A stretch of 14,712 nucleotides of DNA, taken from NCBI GenBank assembly GCA_938003725.1, contig CALKXX010000237.1:1-14712 (forward strand), in the 5' to 3' direction. The DNA is from an uncultured Sphingomonadaceae bacterium. GTDB taxonomy: Bacteria; Pseudomonadota; Alphaproteobacteria; Sphingomonadales; Sphingomonadaceae. The notes beneath the pieces were generated by a model. The model saw only the letters and a list, made by a program, of their open reading frames with translations. It made no database searches and had not been told where the DNA came from. Positions 7,355 through 13,570 of the stretch are shown piece after piece (within the stretch, counting starts at the first letter, position 1; every line of letters starts with the position of its first letter). The position numbers were made by a program, and so were the translations under genes.

Positions 7355-8283
7355 TGAACGACAAGCCCGGCTGGAAAGACCGCCTGTTTGGCGGCTTTAG
7401 CAAAACATCATCACGATTGTCTGAAAATCTGACGGGCCTTGTCACTAAGGCCAAGCTGGACGATGCGACGCTCGACGATATTGAGGACGCCCTGATCATG
7501 TCCGATTTGGGCCCCGCAACGGCGGCCTCTATTCGAGAAAAGCTGGCAAATGAGCGCTTTGAAAAGGGTTTGAGCGAAGAAGCGGTTCGTGAGATTATAA
7601 AGAGCGAGATTGCCAATATTCTTGATCCGGTTGCCTCGGCCTTGGAAATAGACGCATTCCCCCGCCCTCAAGTCATTCTGGTCATTGGCGTCAACGGATC
7701 TGGTAAAACGACAACCATCGCAAAACTGGCACATTTATTCCTGGAACAGGATTATGGTGTCATGCTGGCCGCCGGCGACACATTTCGTGCAGCAGCAATT
7801 GGGCAACTAAAGGTCTGGGCCGAGCGACTTGGTGTGCCAATCATAAGCGGCCCTGAGGGTGGCGACAGCGCCAGCATTGTGTATGAAGGTGTTAAGCAGG
7901 CGACGGCGACCGGCATTGACGTGTTAATCGTCGATACAGCCGGACGCCTGCAAAACCGAACGGAATTGATGGACGAACTGGATAAAATCCGCCGTGTCTT
8001 GGGCCGGCTTAATCCGGCAGCCCCGCATGATGTGGTGCTAGTATTGGATGCGACCACCGGCCAAAATGCCCTGTCCCAGATAGAGGTGTTTAAGGAAGTC
8101 GCAAAGGTTACCGGTTTAATCATGACCAAACTCGACGGAACGGCACGCGGCGGTGTGCTGGTCGCAGCTGCTAAACAATTTGATATGCCGATACATGCCA
8201 TTGGCGTTGGAGAAACGATGGAAGACTTAAAGCCTTTTGACCCGGAAGAAGTCGCTGCCGCCATAGCCGGAATCCCAGAATGA
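7354..8283 (+). CDS. ftsY: signal recognition particle receptor FtsY
   Basis: FtsY is the membrane-associated receptor that pairs with Ffh to deliver ribosomes to the translocon. The 309-residue protein has an N domain (about 1-95) and a GTPase domain with GVNGSGKTTTIAKLA (about 112-126), DTFRAAAIGQLKVWAERL, DTAGRLQNRTELMDEL and TKLDGTARGG, ending in the usual VGETMEDLKPFD region. It lacks the long acidic N-terminal A domain of E. coli FtsY and starts with a short amphipathic stretch (PGWKDRLFGGFSKT) that may bind membrane, as in other alphaproteobacteria. It overlaps mtaB by one base and yciB by four. Its partner gene ffh lies only about 4 kb away on the other strand. Confidence 0.97.
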   Translation: MNDKPGWKDRLFGGFSKTSSRLSENLTGLVTKAKLDDATLDDIEDALIMSDLGPATAASIREKLANERFEKGLSEEAVREIIKSEIANILDPVASALEIDAFPRPQVILVIGVNGSGKTTTIAKLAHLFLEQDYGVMLAAGDTFRAAAIGQLKVWAERLGVPIISGPEGGDSASIVYEGVKQATATGIDVLIVDTAGRLQNRTELMDELDKIRRVLGRLNPAAPHDVVLVLDATTGQNALSQIEVFKEVAKVTGLIMTKLDGTARGGVLVAAAKQFDMPIHAIGVGETMEDLKPFDPEEVAAAIAGIPE

Positions 8284-8897
8284 CTGAAGAATCCAATATA
8301 ACCGACTCAAAACCAGAGAATAAAGGCCTGGGTTTCGCCTTGGACTTTGGACCGTTACTTGTCTTTTTTCTCACCTACAAGTTCGCTGCACCGGGCGACA
8401 ATCCAATTACGTCAGCCATTTATGGTACCGCAGCGTTCATGGTAGCCATCATAATTGCTGTCATTATTTCGAAATGGAAAATGGGCAAGGTTTCACCCAT
8501 GCTTTGGATGTCGGCCATATTGATTATCGGTTTCGGCGCTCTCACCATATATTTCAATGATCCGCGTTTCATTCAGCACAAGCCCACAATCATCTATTCG
8601 GGTTTTGCGGTCATTTTACTCGGCGGATTGATGCGCGGAAAAGCGATGCTCAAATATCTGTTACAAGCCGCATTTGAAGGGCTCACTGACGAAGGCTGGA
8701 TAAAGTTATCACGTAATTGGGCGCTATTTTTCATTGCTATGGCCGCAGCCAATGAAATCATGGTCGCTACGCTCAGCTTTGATCTGTGGTTGACGATAAA
8801 GGTTTGGGGAATGACCATCGTATCATTCATTTTTGCGCTATCCAATATTCCCATGCTGATGCGCCACGGTTTTGCCATCGAAGAACCGGCGGAATAA
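8280..8897 (+). CDS. yciB: inner membrane protein YciB / septation protein A (IspZ family)
   Basis: YciB-family proteins are polytopic inner-membrane proteins linked to envelope integrity and septation; the biochemical role is unsettled. The 205-residue protein shows the family opening LDFGPLLVFFLTYKFA (about 21-36), followed by several hydrophobic helices. The conserved FNDPRFIQHKPTIIY (about 96-110), LKYLLQAAFEGLTDEGW (about 127-143) and SRNWALFFIAMAAANEI (about 147-163) blocks clinch the family. Its ATG overlaps the ftsY stop (ATGA), so it is the last member of the dapF-mtaB-ftsY-yciB run. A hairpin terminator follows 14 bases after the stop. Confidence 0.93.
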   Translation: MTEESNITDSKPENKGLGFALDFGPLLVFFLTYKFAAPGDNPITSAIYGTAAFMVAIIIAVIISKWKMGKVSPMLWMSAILIIGFGALTIYFNDPRFIQHKPTIIYSGFAVILLGGLMRGKAMLKYLLQAAFEGLTDEGWIKLSRNWALFFIAMAAANEIMVATLSFDLWLTIKVWGMTIVSFIFALSNIPMLMRHGFAIEEPAE

Positions 8898-8910
8898 GGT
8901 CCAACCCAAT

Positions 8911-8945
8911 AAAAAACCGCGCCCGTTTTACGGGACACGGTTTTT
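8911..8945. terminator. bidirectional rho-independent terminator between yciB and sodB
   Basis: AAAAAACCGCGCCCG, loop TTTTA, CGGGACACGGTTTTT form a GC-centred stem with one small internal mismatch, flanked by an A-run on one side and a T-run on the other. It therefore can terminate both the plus-strand yciB transcript and the minus-strand sodB transcript. It lies exactly between the two convergent genes. Confidence 0.88.
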
Positions 8946-8962
8946 GTAGATATTTTCGCTGA

Positions 8963-9568
8963 TTAGCCTTGATCGGCGCGGCTTACGCCCTCCCCATCAA
9001 GATTTTGTGCGACAAAGTCCCAATCAATCGCGTTGTCCAGCAAAGCCGCGACATAGTCGGGGCGCGCATTTTGATAGTCGAGATAATAGGCATGTTCCCA
9101 AACATCGATGGTCAAAAGCGGCTTCATTCCGTGCGCAACTGGGGAATCGGCGTCATGCAGCGACGTGATCTCTAGCTTGTCACCATTCAGAACCAACCAA
9201 GCCCATCCGCTGGCAAAATGGCCTGTCGCTTCTTCTTTGAACTTCGCTTTGAAATCATCAACCGAACCAAAGTCAGCTTCGATGCGGCTTTTCAATTCCG
9301 CTGGAATTTCTTTCTTCTCCGGGCTTAGGCACAACCAGTAAAAGCTGTGGTTCCACACTTGTGCAGAGTTGTTGAACAACCCTCCTGTGGATGATTTGAT
9401 AATGTCTGACAGTTTTTTTCCGGCATTATCGGTGCCTTCAATGGCATCATTTGTTTTCGTCACATAAGCATTGTGATGTTTGCCGTGATGAAAATTGAAG
9501 GTTTCTTCGGAAATCAGATCACCGAAAGCAGTCTTGTCATAAGGTAAAGACGGAAGCGCAAAGGCCAT
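8963..9568 (-). CDS. sodB: iron superoxide dismutase
   Basis: The enzyme converts superoxide to oxygen and hydrogen peroxide, normally in the cytoplasm. From ATG 9568 it has 201 residues. Metal ligands are visible: His27 (FNFHHGKHH), His74 (AQVWNHSFYW), and the Asp and His of DVWEHAYYLDYQNARPDY near residue 160. Gln70 in NNSAQVWNH and the FYW wording point to the iron type rather than manganese. The frame extends 30 codons upstream to 9658, but MAFALPSLPYD is the family start and GGAG lies about 10 bases before it. The extension also does not look like a signal peptide. It converges on yciB and is transcribed away from pspF on the same strand, with a 120-base gap. Confidence 0.96.
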   Translation of the reverse strand: MAFALPSLPYDKTAFGDLISEETFNFHHGKHHNAYVTKTNDAIEGTDNAGKKLSDIIKSSTGGLFNNSAQVWNHSFYWLCLSPEKKEIPAELKSRIEADFGSVDDFKAKFKEEATGHFASGWAWLVLNGDKLEITSLHDADSPVAHGMKPLLTIDVWEHAYYLDYQNARPDYVAALLDNAIDWDFVAQNLDGEGVSRADQG

Positions 9569-9614
9569 TTGGTTTTTCTCCATTAATTGTTGTTCGATCT
9601 GACGGCATATATGA

Positions 9615-9643
9615 CTGACATTGGATGCAATTGCACCTGTCAA
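9615..9643 (-). promoter_or_regulatory. possible sodB promoter
   Basis: On the minus strand TTGACA (9643-9638) is a perfect -35 element 70 bases before the sodB start. With a 17-base spacer the -10 would be TGTCAG (9620-9615), which is poor. The spacer contains the palindrome TGCAATTGCA. Position is plausible, but the -10 is unconvincing. Confidence 0.3.
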
Positions 9644-9688
9644 TTTTCTCGTATTCATTTTGGCTGGTTGTTAACCGCCGTTGAGCGC

Positions 9689-10735
9689 TTAGCCCAACAA
9701 GTCATGACGCTTGAGCGAGTGACGCAACTGGTCATAGGTCAAATTCAACGCTTTTGCTGTTTGCCTCTGATTATAGCGGGATTTGGCCAAGGCGGCCTCC
9801 AATATGCGTTTCTCAAACGCTTCTACGGCCTCTTTCATATCGTCTATCGCAACAAAATCATGCATTGGTTCAACCGATTTCTCAGGGCTTCGCGCTTCAG
9901 ACTCACTGGAAGAACTGGAATCACTATCGGCATCAATCTTTGCCGGCTTCTCCTTGGGCTTCCATGGCGAGGCAAAGGGATCGAACACCACATGGTCGAC
10001 CGCGCGGTCGGCATCGCCCCATTGATAGACGGCACGCTCAATCACGTTGCGCAGCTCACGTACGTTACCCGGCCATTCATGGCGATCCAACGCCTCCCGG
10101 GCCAATTGCCCCATTCCTGGCCAGGCCGGCCACTCCAACTCGGCGGCCATCCTGCGGCCAAAATAGTCGGCTAGGACGCCAATGTCCCCTTCGCGAACCC
10201 GTAGCGGAGGCAATGTCACCACTTCAAAGGACAAACGATCCAGTAAATCGGCCCGGAAGCTGCCATCTTCCGCCATTTGTGGCAGATCGGCATTTGTCGC
10301 CGCAACAATGCGCACATCAACTCGTGTAGGGCGCGATGAGCCGATACGGGTAATCTCTCCATATTCTACCGCGCGCAGCAAGCGTTCCTGCGCGCCAGAT
10401 GACAAAGTCCCCAACTCATCCAGAAATAACGTGCCACCGTCTGCTTCTTCAAACCGCCCTGCTCGTGCCTTTGTTGCACCGGTGAAAGCGCCGGCCTCAT
10501 GCCCGAACAATTCTGCTTCGATCAGTGTTTCGGGCATGGCCGCACAGTTGAGTGTAATCAGCGGCCCGTCCCAGCGCATACTCAACCGGTGAAGCCGTTC
10601 GGCGATCAGTTCCTTGCCAGTGCCTCGCTCGCCCACTACAAGAACCGGGCGATCAAGCGGCGCAGCGCGGCTGGCCTTTTCAACGGCATCCAAAAAGGCG
10701 CCGGACTCTCCGATAAACTGACTCTCGCGTTCCAT
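9689..10735 (-). CDS. pspF: sigma-54 activator of the psp operon, PspF
   Basis: PspF is the AAA+ enhancer-binding protein that opens sigma-54 promoters of psp genes and is held inactive by PspA until envelope stress. There is no N-terminal sensory domain: after a few residues comes FIGESGAFLDAVEKASRAAP, then Walker A GERGTGKE, the sigma-54-contact loop GAFTGA, Walker B GGTLFLDELG and FRADLLDRLSFEV. LDRHEWPGNVRELRNVIERA follows, and at the C-terminus a helix-turn-helix with YNQRQTAKALNLTYDQLRHS. The protein is 348 residues, slightly longer than E. coli PspF. The extra length is a linker rich in serine and acidic residues (DSDSSSSSESEARSPEKS) between the AAA+ and DNA-binding parts. ATG 10735 is preferred; a TTG two codons earlier is possible. 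It is divergent from the psp operon, as in enterobacteria, and lies next to its own candidate binding sites. Confidence 0.95.
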   Translation of the reverse strand: MERESQFIGESGAFLDAVEKASRAAPLDRPVLVVGERGTGKELIAERLHRLSMRWDGPLITLNCAAMPETLIEAELFGHEAGAFTGATKARAGRFEEADGGTLFLDELGTLSSGAQERLLRAVEYGEITRIGSSRPTRVDVRIVAATNADLPQMAEDGSFRADLLDRLSFEVVTLPPLRVREGDIGVLADYFGRRMAAELEWPAWPGMGQLAREALDRHEWPGNVRELRNVIERAVYQWGDADRAVDHVVFDPFASPWKPKEKPAKIDADSDSSSSSESEARSPEKSVEPMHDFVAIDDMKEAVEAFEKRILEAALAKSRYNQRQTAKALNLTYDQLRHSLKRHDLLG

Positions 10736-10744
10736 GACCAATAC

Positions 10745-10781
10745 TTAGCGCAAAATCCCACTAAATAGCAATTAATACTAT
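10745..10781. promoter_or_regulatory. candidate PspF upstream activating sites (two dyads)
   Basis: Two inverted repeats lie between pspF and the sigma-54 promoter: TTAGCGCAAAATCCCACTAA (10745-10764) and ATAGCAATTAATACTAT (10765-10781). Both have TAG...CTA half-sites. From memory, E. coli PspF sites have TTAG-N9-CTAA; the second dyad here has the same 9-base spacing, the first has 12. Their centres lie about 106 and 88 bases before the predicted start of transcription, a usual enhancer distance. The closest site is 10 bases from the pspF start, so PspF bound here could also repress its own gene. Confidence 0.55.
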
Positions 10782-10815
10782 CTTCATTTTGTGATTTCTT
10801 TTTTATTCCATTATT

Positions 10816-10828
10816 TATCAATAATTTA
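10816..10828 (+). promoter_or_regulatory. candidate IHF binding site
   Basis: TATCAATAATTTA matches the IHF consensus WATCAANNNNTTR exactly and lies in an AT-rich stretch between the candidate PspF sites and the sigma-54 promoter. IHF bending between enhancer and promoter is known for the E. coli psp operon. In DNA this AT-rich one match is only moderately informative. Confidence 0.5.
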
Positions 10829-10834
10829 TAAAAT

Positions 10835-10850
10835 TGGCACGCCTCCTGCA
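10835..10850 (+). promoter_or_regulatory. sigma-54 promoter of the psp operon
   Basis: TGGCACGCCTCCTGCA matches the -24/-12 consensus TGGCACG-N4-TTGCW with one mismatch. The invariant GG (10836-10837) and GC (10848-10849) are separated by the required 10 bases. The predicted start of transcription is near 10861, leaving a 38-base leader before the first start codon. The divergent pspF and the downstream pspABC make the assignment strong. Confidence 0.92.
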
Positions 10851-10898
10851 AAGTTAGTTACGAACCCGCAAGGGACCACGAACAAACTGGAGGACGAC

Positions 10899-11063
10899 AT
10901 GCCAACATTTTCCAAACTCAGCAAAACCGATGTTTCCGCGCTGGTTTCCGTTATGCTTTTCGGCATGACGATTTTGATCAGCGCCGTTGGCCCTGCCGAA
11001 GCACAAGGCCCCGTCGTCACCAGTGATGGTATTTATTCCCCAACTGTCAGCTACAAAGCATGA
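10899..11063 (+). CDS. small exported or membrane peptide, first gene of the psp operon
   Basis: I do not recognise this 54-residue protein. It starts at an ATG with a strong ribosome-binding site (GGAGGA, 7 bases upstream) and is the first reading frame after the sigma-54 promoter. After a polar, basic start (MPTFSKLSKTD) comes a hydrophobic segment, SALVSVMLFGMTILISAVGP (13-32), then A-E-A followed by Q-G. It thus resembles a signal peptide with a cleavage site after A-E-A, leaving a mature peptide of about 18 residues (GPVVTSDGIYSPTVSYKA preceded by Q). If uncut it would be a single-pass membrane peptide. Its TGA overlaps an ATG of the frame that leads into pspA. A frame to 10791 exists, but the upstream part lies over the promoter. 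It may be a stress-induced envelope peptide; that is inference only. Confidence 0.72.
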   Translation: MPTFSKLSKTDVSALVSVMLFGMTILISAVGPAEAQGPVVTSDGIYSPTVSYKA

Positions 11064-11236
11064 CAGGCGATATGGCCGGGACCTCCTCCTTCCCCCTAGT
11101 GCCAATCGGTTCTAATACCGATGGCAAAGAGGAATCGTCCCGGCCACCTTTCGAAGTGCTGGACGATGAGGTAGAAACATCAGAAGATAGATTGAAAACT
11201 GCGCGCAAACCAAAAATTCAATATCGGAGTAATTAT
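11060..11236 (+). other. open frame continuous with pspA: N-terminal extension or untranslated leader
   Basis: From an ATG at 11060, which overlaps the stop of the small peptide gene (ATGA), 59 codons run without a stop straight into pspA. The encoded stretch is polar: Gly/Ser/Pro-rich, then acidic (FEVLDDEVETSEDRL), then basic (KTARKPKIQYRS). It resembles nothing I know in PspA proteins, which begin at the MGIFSR met. PspA has its own ribosome-binding site at 11226-11229. So this is either a longer PspA form made by coupled translation or a structured leader. The stem-loop inside it favours the leader reading. Confidence 0.4.
11073..11146 (+). promoter_or_regulatory. long stem-loop in the mRNA before pspA
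   Basis: An outer perfect 10-bp stem (TGGCCGGGAC at 11073-11082 with GTCCCGGCCA at 11137-11146) encloses an inner hairpin: TGCCAATCGGT at 11100-11110 pairs with ACCGATGGCA at 11117-11126, with one bulge and loop TCTAAT. Between them TCCTC (11084-11088) can pair with GAGGA (11129-11133), extending the rod. No T-run follows, so it is not an ordinary terminator. It could control translation of pspA, stabilise a cut end of the mRNA, or slow the polymerase between the peptide gene and pspA. Confidence 0.6.
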
Positions 11237-11920
11237 ATGGGTATATTTTCAAGAACGAGGGACATCATTGCTGCCAATGTGACCGACATGCTGGACAAGG
11301 CGGAAGACCCGTCAAAAATGATCCGCATGATCATATTGGAAATGGAAGAAACCTTGGTCGAAGTTCGCGCTTCCGCCGCCCGCACTATCGCCGATCAAAA
11401 AGAGATGCGCCGGCATATTACCAAGCTAGATGCGCTGACCGATGACTGGAATGAAAAAGCGCAATTGGCATTGTCCAAAGAACGTGAAGATCTGGCCAAG
11501 GCCGCATTGGTAGAGAAACGCAAAGCTTCCGATATGGCCGAGCAGCTCACCGTGGAAATTCAGGTTCTGGACGACGCATTGCGCGCCTCCGAAGAGGATA
11601 TCGCCAAATTGCAAAAGAAACTGCAGGAAGCACGATCCCGTCAGAGCAGCTTGGTCAACCGCCTGGAAAGCGCCGAAAATCGCGTAAAACTTCGCGAAAT
11701 GTATAATGGTGACAAGGTACAGGATGCGTTTTCTCGCTTCGAATATCTCGAACGGCAGGTGGACTTTGCCGAGGGCCGCGCAGACTCGCTGTCCATGGGC
11801 AACGAACCACAGACACTTGAAAATCAGATCGCCGCGCTGGAATCCAGCGACAAGGTGGATGAAGAGTTAGAGGCCATGAAAGCCGCCATGAAGAAGCCAG
11901 ATCAGAAAGGTGACGAATAA
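11237..11920 (+). CDS. pspA: phage shock protein A (PspA/IM30 family)
   Basis: PspA has two jobs: it inhibits PspF in unstressed cells, and under membrane stress it assembles on the inner membrane as an ESCRT-III-like coat. The 227-residue protein opens MGIFSRTRDIIAANVTDMLD, the family's amphipathic N-terminus. It continues EDPSKMIRMIILEMEETLVE and is helical coiled coil over nearly all its length (about 25-180), with EMYNGDKVQDAFSRFEYLER near 150. The C-terminal region (LENQIAALESSDKVDEELEA) ends in a short Lys-rich acidic tail. The start has GGAG eight bases upstream. The frame is also open further upstream to 11060. The pspB ATG overlaps its stop (TAATG). The position directly after a sigma-54 promoter and opposite pspF is canonical apart from the added peptide gene. 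Confidence 0.95.
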   Translation: MGIFSRTRDIIAANVTDMLDKAEDPSKMIRMIILEMEETLVEVRASAARTIADQKEMRRHITKLDALTDDWNEKAQLALSKEREDLAKAALVEKRKASDMAEQLTVEIQVLDDALRASEEDIAKLQKKLQEARSRQSSLVNRLESAENRVKLREMYNGDKVQDAFSRFEYLERQVDFAEGRADSLSMGNEPQTLENQIAALESSDKVDEELEAMKAAMKKPDQKGDE

Positions 11921-12219
11921 TGCAGGAAGAACTGATCATCATTCCCATAGTGATGGGTACATTATTCATCGGGCTACCCTGGCTCATATTTCACTATGTA
12001 ACGAAATGGAAAACAGCTGCGACAATCACGAGCGAAGACGAAGATTTGCTGGATGAGTTGCACCGAATGGCGCGTCGCCTGGACGAGCGGATGGATACTA
12101 TCGAGCGGCTGGTTACTCTTGATAACCCGGATTGGAAACCATCACAGCTTCGTGATCTGAGCAGCGAACCTATGCAATCGTTAGAAAATGTCGAAAACCG
12201 TTTGAAAGAAAGGCGCTAA
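11920..12219 (+). CDS. pspB: phage shock protein B
   Basis: PspB is a small inner-membrane protein that, with PspC, senses membrane stress and draws PspA away from PspF. The 99-residue product has one N-terminal membrane helix (about 5-26, IIIPIVMGTLFIGLPWLIFH) followed by a cytoplasmic coiled coil (EDEDLLDELHRMARRLDERM, about 40-59). The typical PspB end is T-I-E-R-L-V-T-L-D-N-P-D-W-K; E. coli PspB ends with a comparable ALESILDAEHPNW. It is about 25 residues longer than E. coli PspB, with an extra C-terminal LRDLSSEPMQSLENVENRLK stretch. The start overlaps the pspA stop by one base; the next gene follows after two bases. Confidence 0.9.
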   Translation: MQEELIIIPIVMGTLFIGLPWLIFHYVTKWKTAATITSEDEDLLDELHRMARRLDERMDTIERLVTLDNPDWKPSQLRDLSSEPMQSLENVENRLKERR

Positions 12220-12221
12220 AA

Positions 12222-12605
12222 ATGACCTCCAATCGTACAAAATTCTATTTGGATAAACAGCGCGCGAAATGGAGTGGTGTTTGCGCCGGGATTGCTGACT
12301 ACACGGGAATTAACGTTGGATGGGTGCGCTTTGCGGCCATTGTTGCCACCGTGACTTTTGCCTTTCCATGGACATTGCTGGCCTATTGGATCGCTGCGAA
12401 ATCCTTCGATGCGAAACCAATAGAACTCTACAATCGCGATCCAGAGGAATTGAAATTCTGGCAGGGTGTGCGTCAGTCACCAAGCCGCACGACCCGCGAC
12501 GTTAAGTCACGTTTCCGCGAGATTGATCGCCGGCTGGCCGACATGGAATTATATTACACGAGCAAGAACACCGCGCTCTCAAACGAAATCGAAAGCCTGC
12601 GCTAG
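12222..12605 (+). CDS. pspC: phage shock protein C
   Basis: PspC is the membrane partner of PspB in the stress sensor. The 127-residue protein has the PspC domain at about 8-66: FYLDKQRAKWSGVCAGIADY, then TGINVGWVRFAAIVATV and a second hydrophobic stretch FPWTLLAYWIAAKSF. The cytoplasmic tail ends RLADMELYYTSK...NEIESLR. From memory E. coli PspC ends RLREMERYVTSDTFTLRSRF, so this tail motif is conserved. The same 24-residue tail, with matching spacing, recurs in the small genes downstream (11 of 24 identities with the product at 12932-13261). It is two bases after pspB and 27 bases before the first array gene. Confidence 0.93.
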   Translation: MTSNRTKFYLDKQRAKWSGVCAGIADYTGINVGWVRFAAIVATVTFAFPWTLLAYWIAAKSFDAKPIELYNRDPEELKFWQGVRQSPSRTTRDVKSRFREIDRRLADMELYYTSKNTALSNEIESLR

Positions 12606-12632
12606 ACAACAGGTTCAAGGAGGAGAAATATC

Positions 12633-12932
12633 ATGGATTGGGGAAGCCCGGAATTTGTGATCGCCATTATTGCAATCAGCACAGCTGGCTGGATCATCAA
12701 CACCTGGATCAGGGCCAAACATGGCTATGAACTGGAAGATGAATGGGGCGGAAAGTCGAAGAAAAACGACCCCAATGAGCAGCGAAAGATTGAACTGCTA
12801 TCCAATGAAAATGAACAATTGGTCGGCAAGATTGATCGGCTGCAGGAACGGCTAGCAGTACTGGAGCGGATCGCCACTGACCCCGCCAAACGCACCGCCG
12901 ATGAAATTGAAGCGCTAAGGGAGAAAAGCTAG
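12633..12932 (+). CDS. PspB/PspC-tail-like small membrane protein, array member 1
   Basis: A 99-residue protein with one N-terminal membrane helix (about 7-27, EFVIAIIAISTAGWIINTWI), a junction R-A-K-H-G-Y-E-L-E-D-E-W-G-G, and a coiled coil from about 50 on (ENEQLVGKIDRLQERLAVLE). It ends with R-L-A-V-L-E-R-I-A-T-D followed by D-E-I-E-A-L-R-E. The end aligns without gaps with the PspC tail (10 of 24 identities), while the layout is that of PspB. It has a very strong ribosome-binding site (AAGGAGGAG). Closest relative in the window is the next gene (shared T-W-x-R-x-K-x-G-Y-x-L and W-G, then L-L-x-N-E-N). The likely role is membrane docking of PspA or signalling with PspBC; that is inference. 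Confidence 0.85.
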   Translation: MDWGSPEFVIAIIAISTAGWIINTWIRAKHGYELEDEWGGKSKKNDPNEQRKIELLSNENEQLVGKIDRLQERLAVLERIATDPAKRTADEIEALREKS

Positions 12933-13261
12933 TGGATCCGGACAAGATTGCATTGTTCACAACGCTGGCGCCGATGATAGCGGTCGGCTGTGTCGCGGTC
13001 ACCATCGGATGGGTAGCGACAACATGGATGCGGATAAAAAATGGATACCCCCTCGAAAACCAATGGGGAAAGTCTGTCTATCCGAAAACGGATCAGGAAG
13101 CTGTCGAGCGGGTCAAGTTACTAACCAACGAAAACGCCGAACTGCGCGCAGAAATCGGTTCGATGAAAGACCGCCTTGCCAATGTGGAGCGGATCGTCAC
13201 GGATGATAGCCACAAGCTGACACAGGAAATCGAACAATTGCGCGATAAACGCACAAACTAA
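12932..13261 (+). CDS. PspB/PspC-tail-like small membrane protein, array member 2
   Basis: A 109-residue protein that begins with GTG in a one-base overlap with the previous stop (TAGTG); AAGGGAG lies about 9 bases upstream. The membrane helix is long (about 5-31, LFTTLAPMIAVGCVAVTIGW and on), followed by T-W-M-R-I-K-N-G-Y-P-L-E-N-Q-W-G, as in member 1. The coiled coil (NENAELRAEIGSMKDRLANV) leads to E-R-I-V-T-D-D-S-H-K-L-T-Q-E-I-E-Q-L-R-D. This tail is the closest in the array to PspC's (11 of 24 identities with the local PspC, and it shares the R-L...E-R-x-V-T pattern of E. coli PspC). Members 1 and 2 look like a duplicated pair. Confidence 0.83.
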   Translation: MDPDKIALFTTLAPMIAVGCVAVTIGWVATTWMRIKNGYPLENQWGKSVYPKTDQEAVERVKLLTNENAELRAEIGSMKDRLANVERIVTDDSHKLTQEIEQLRDKRTN

Positions 13262-13285
13262 TTTTACGATCAGGGAGAGAAGAAG

Positions 13286-13570
13286 ATGGGACCGAATGAA
13301 ATCATTGTATTTTTCCTTATCGTTGTTGGCCTGCCGGTGACGTTGGGCGTGGGCAGTCAAATTTACAAAGAACGTCTGAAATTCAAAACGAAACAATTGG
13401 ACGCAATTAGCCATGAGACCGCAGAAAAAGCCGCACAATATGCGGCCCATACAGAAAAACTGGAACAGCGAGTTCGCGTGCTGGAGCGCATTGTGACCGA
13501 CAAGGGAATGGATATTTCCCAACAGATTGAAGATTTGCGCGATACAACAGAAACAAAGGAATTGAACTGA
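13286..13570 (+). CDS. PspB/PspC-tail-like small membrane protein, array member 3
   Basis: A 94-residue protein with an N-terminal membrane helix (about 4-25, NEIIVFFLIVVGLPVTLGVG), then a basic stretch Y-K-E-R-L-K-F-K-T-K-Q-L-D-A. A coiled coil (about 44-75, ETAEKAAQYAAHTEKLEQRV) leads to R-V-L-E-R-I-V-T-D-K and Q-Q-I-E-D-L-R-D, with a polar end. The tail spacing is the same as in members 1 and 2. The basic K-x-x-x-L-D-A stretch is shared with member 6. It has its own ribosome-binding site (GGGAGAGAAG) 24 bases after member 2 and ends in a one-base overlap with member 4 (TGATG). Confidence 0.82.
   Translation: MGPNEIIVFFLIVVGLPVTLGVGSQIYKERLKFKTKQLDAISHETAEKAAQYAAHTEKLEQRVRVLERIVTDKGMDISQQIEDLRDTTETKELN

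Noticed and set aside
9569..9658. Thirty extra N-terminal codons for SodB as a possible export signal
   Set aside because: The stretch has no hydrophobic core of a signal peptide; GGAG before ATG 9568 and family alignment support the short form.
9666..9684. Inverted repeat near the end of pspF (GGCTGGTT / AACCGCC) as a terminator
   Set aside because: Short stem with a bulge and a three-base loop, and no T-run in the direction of pspF transcription.
9587..10329. Two plus-strand open frames of about 190 codons
   Set aside because: Both lie antisense to pspF, whose protein is unmistakable; they reflect codon bias of the opposite strand.
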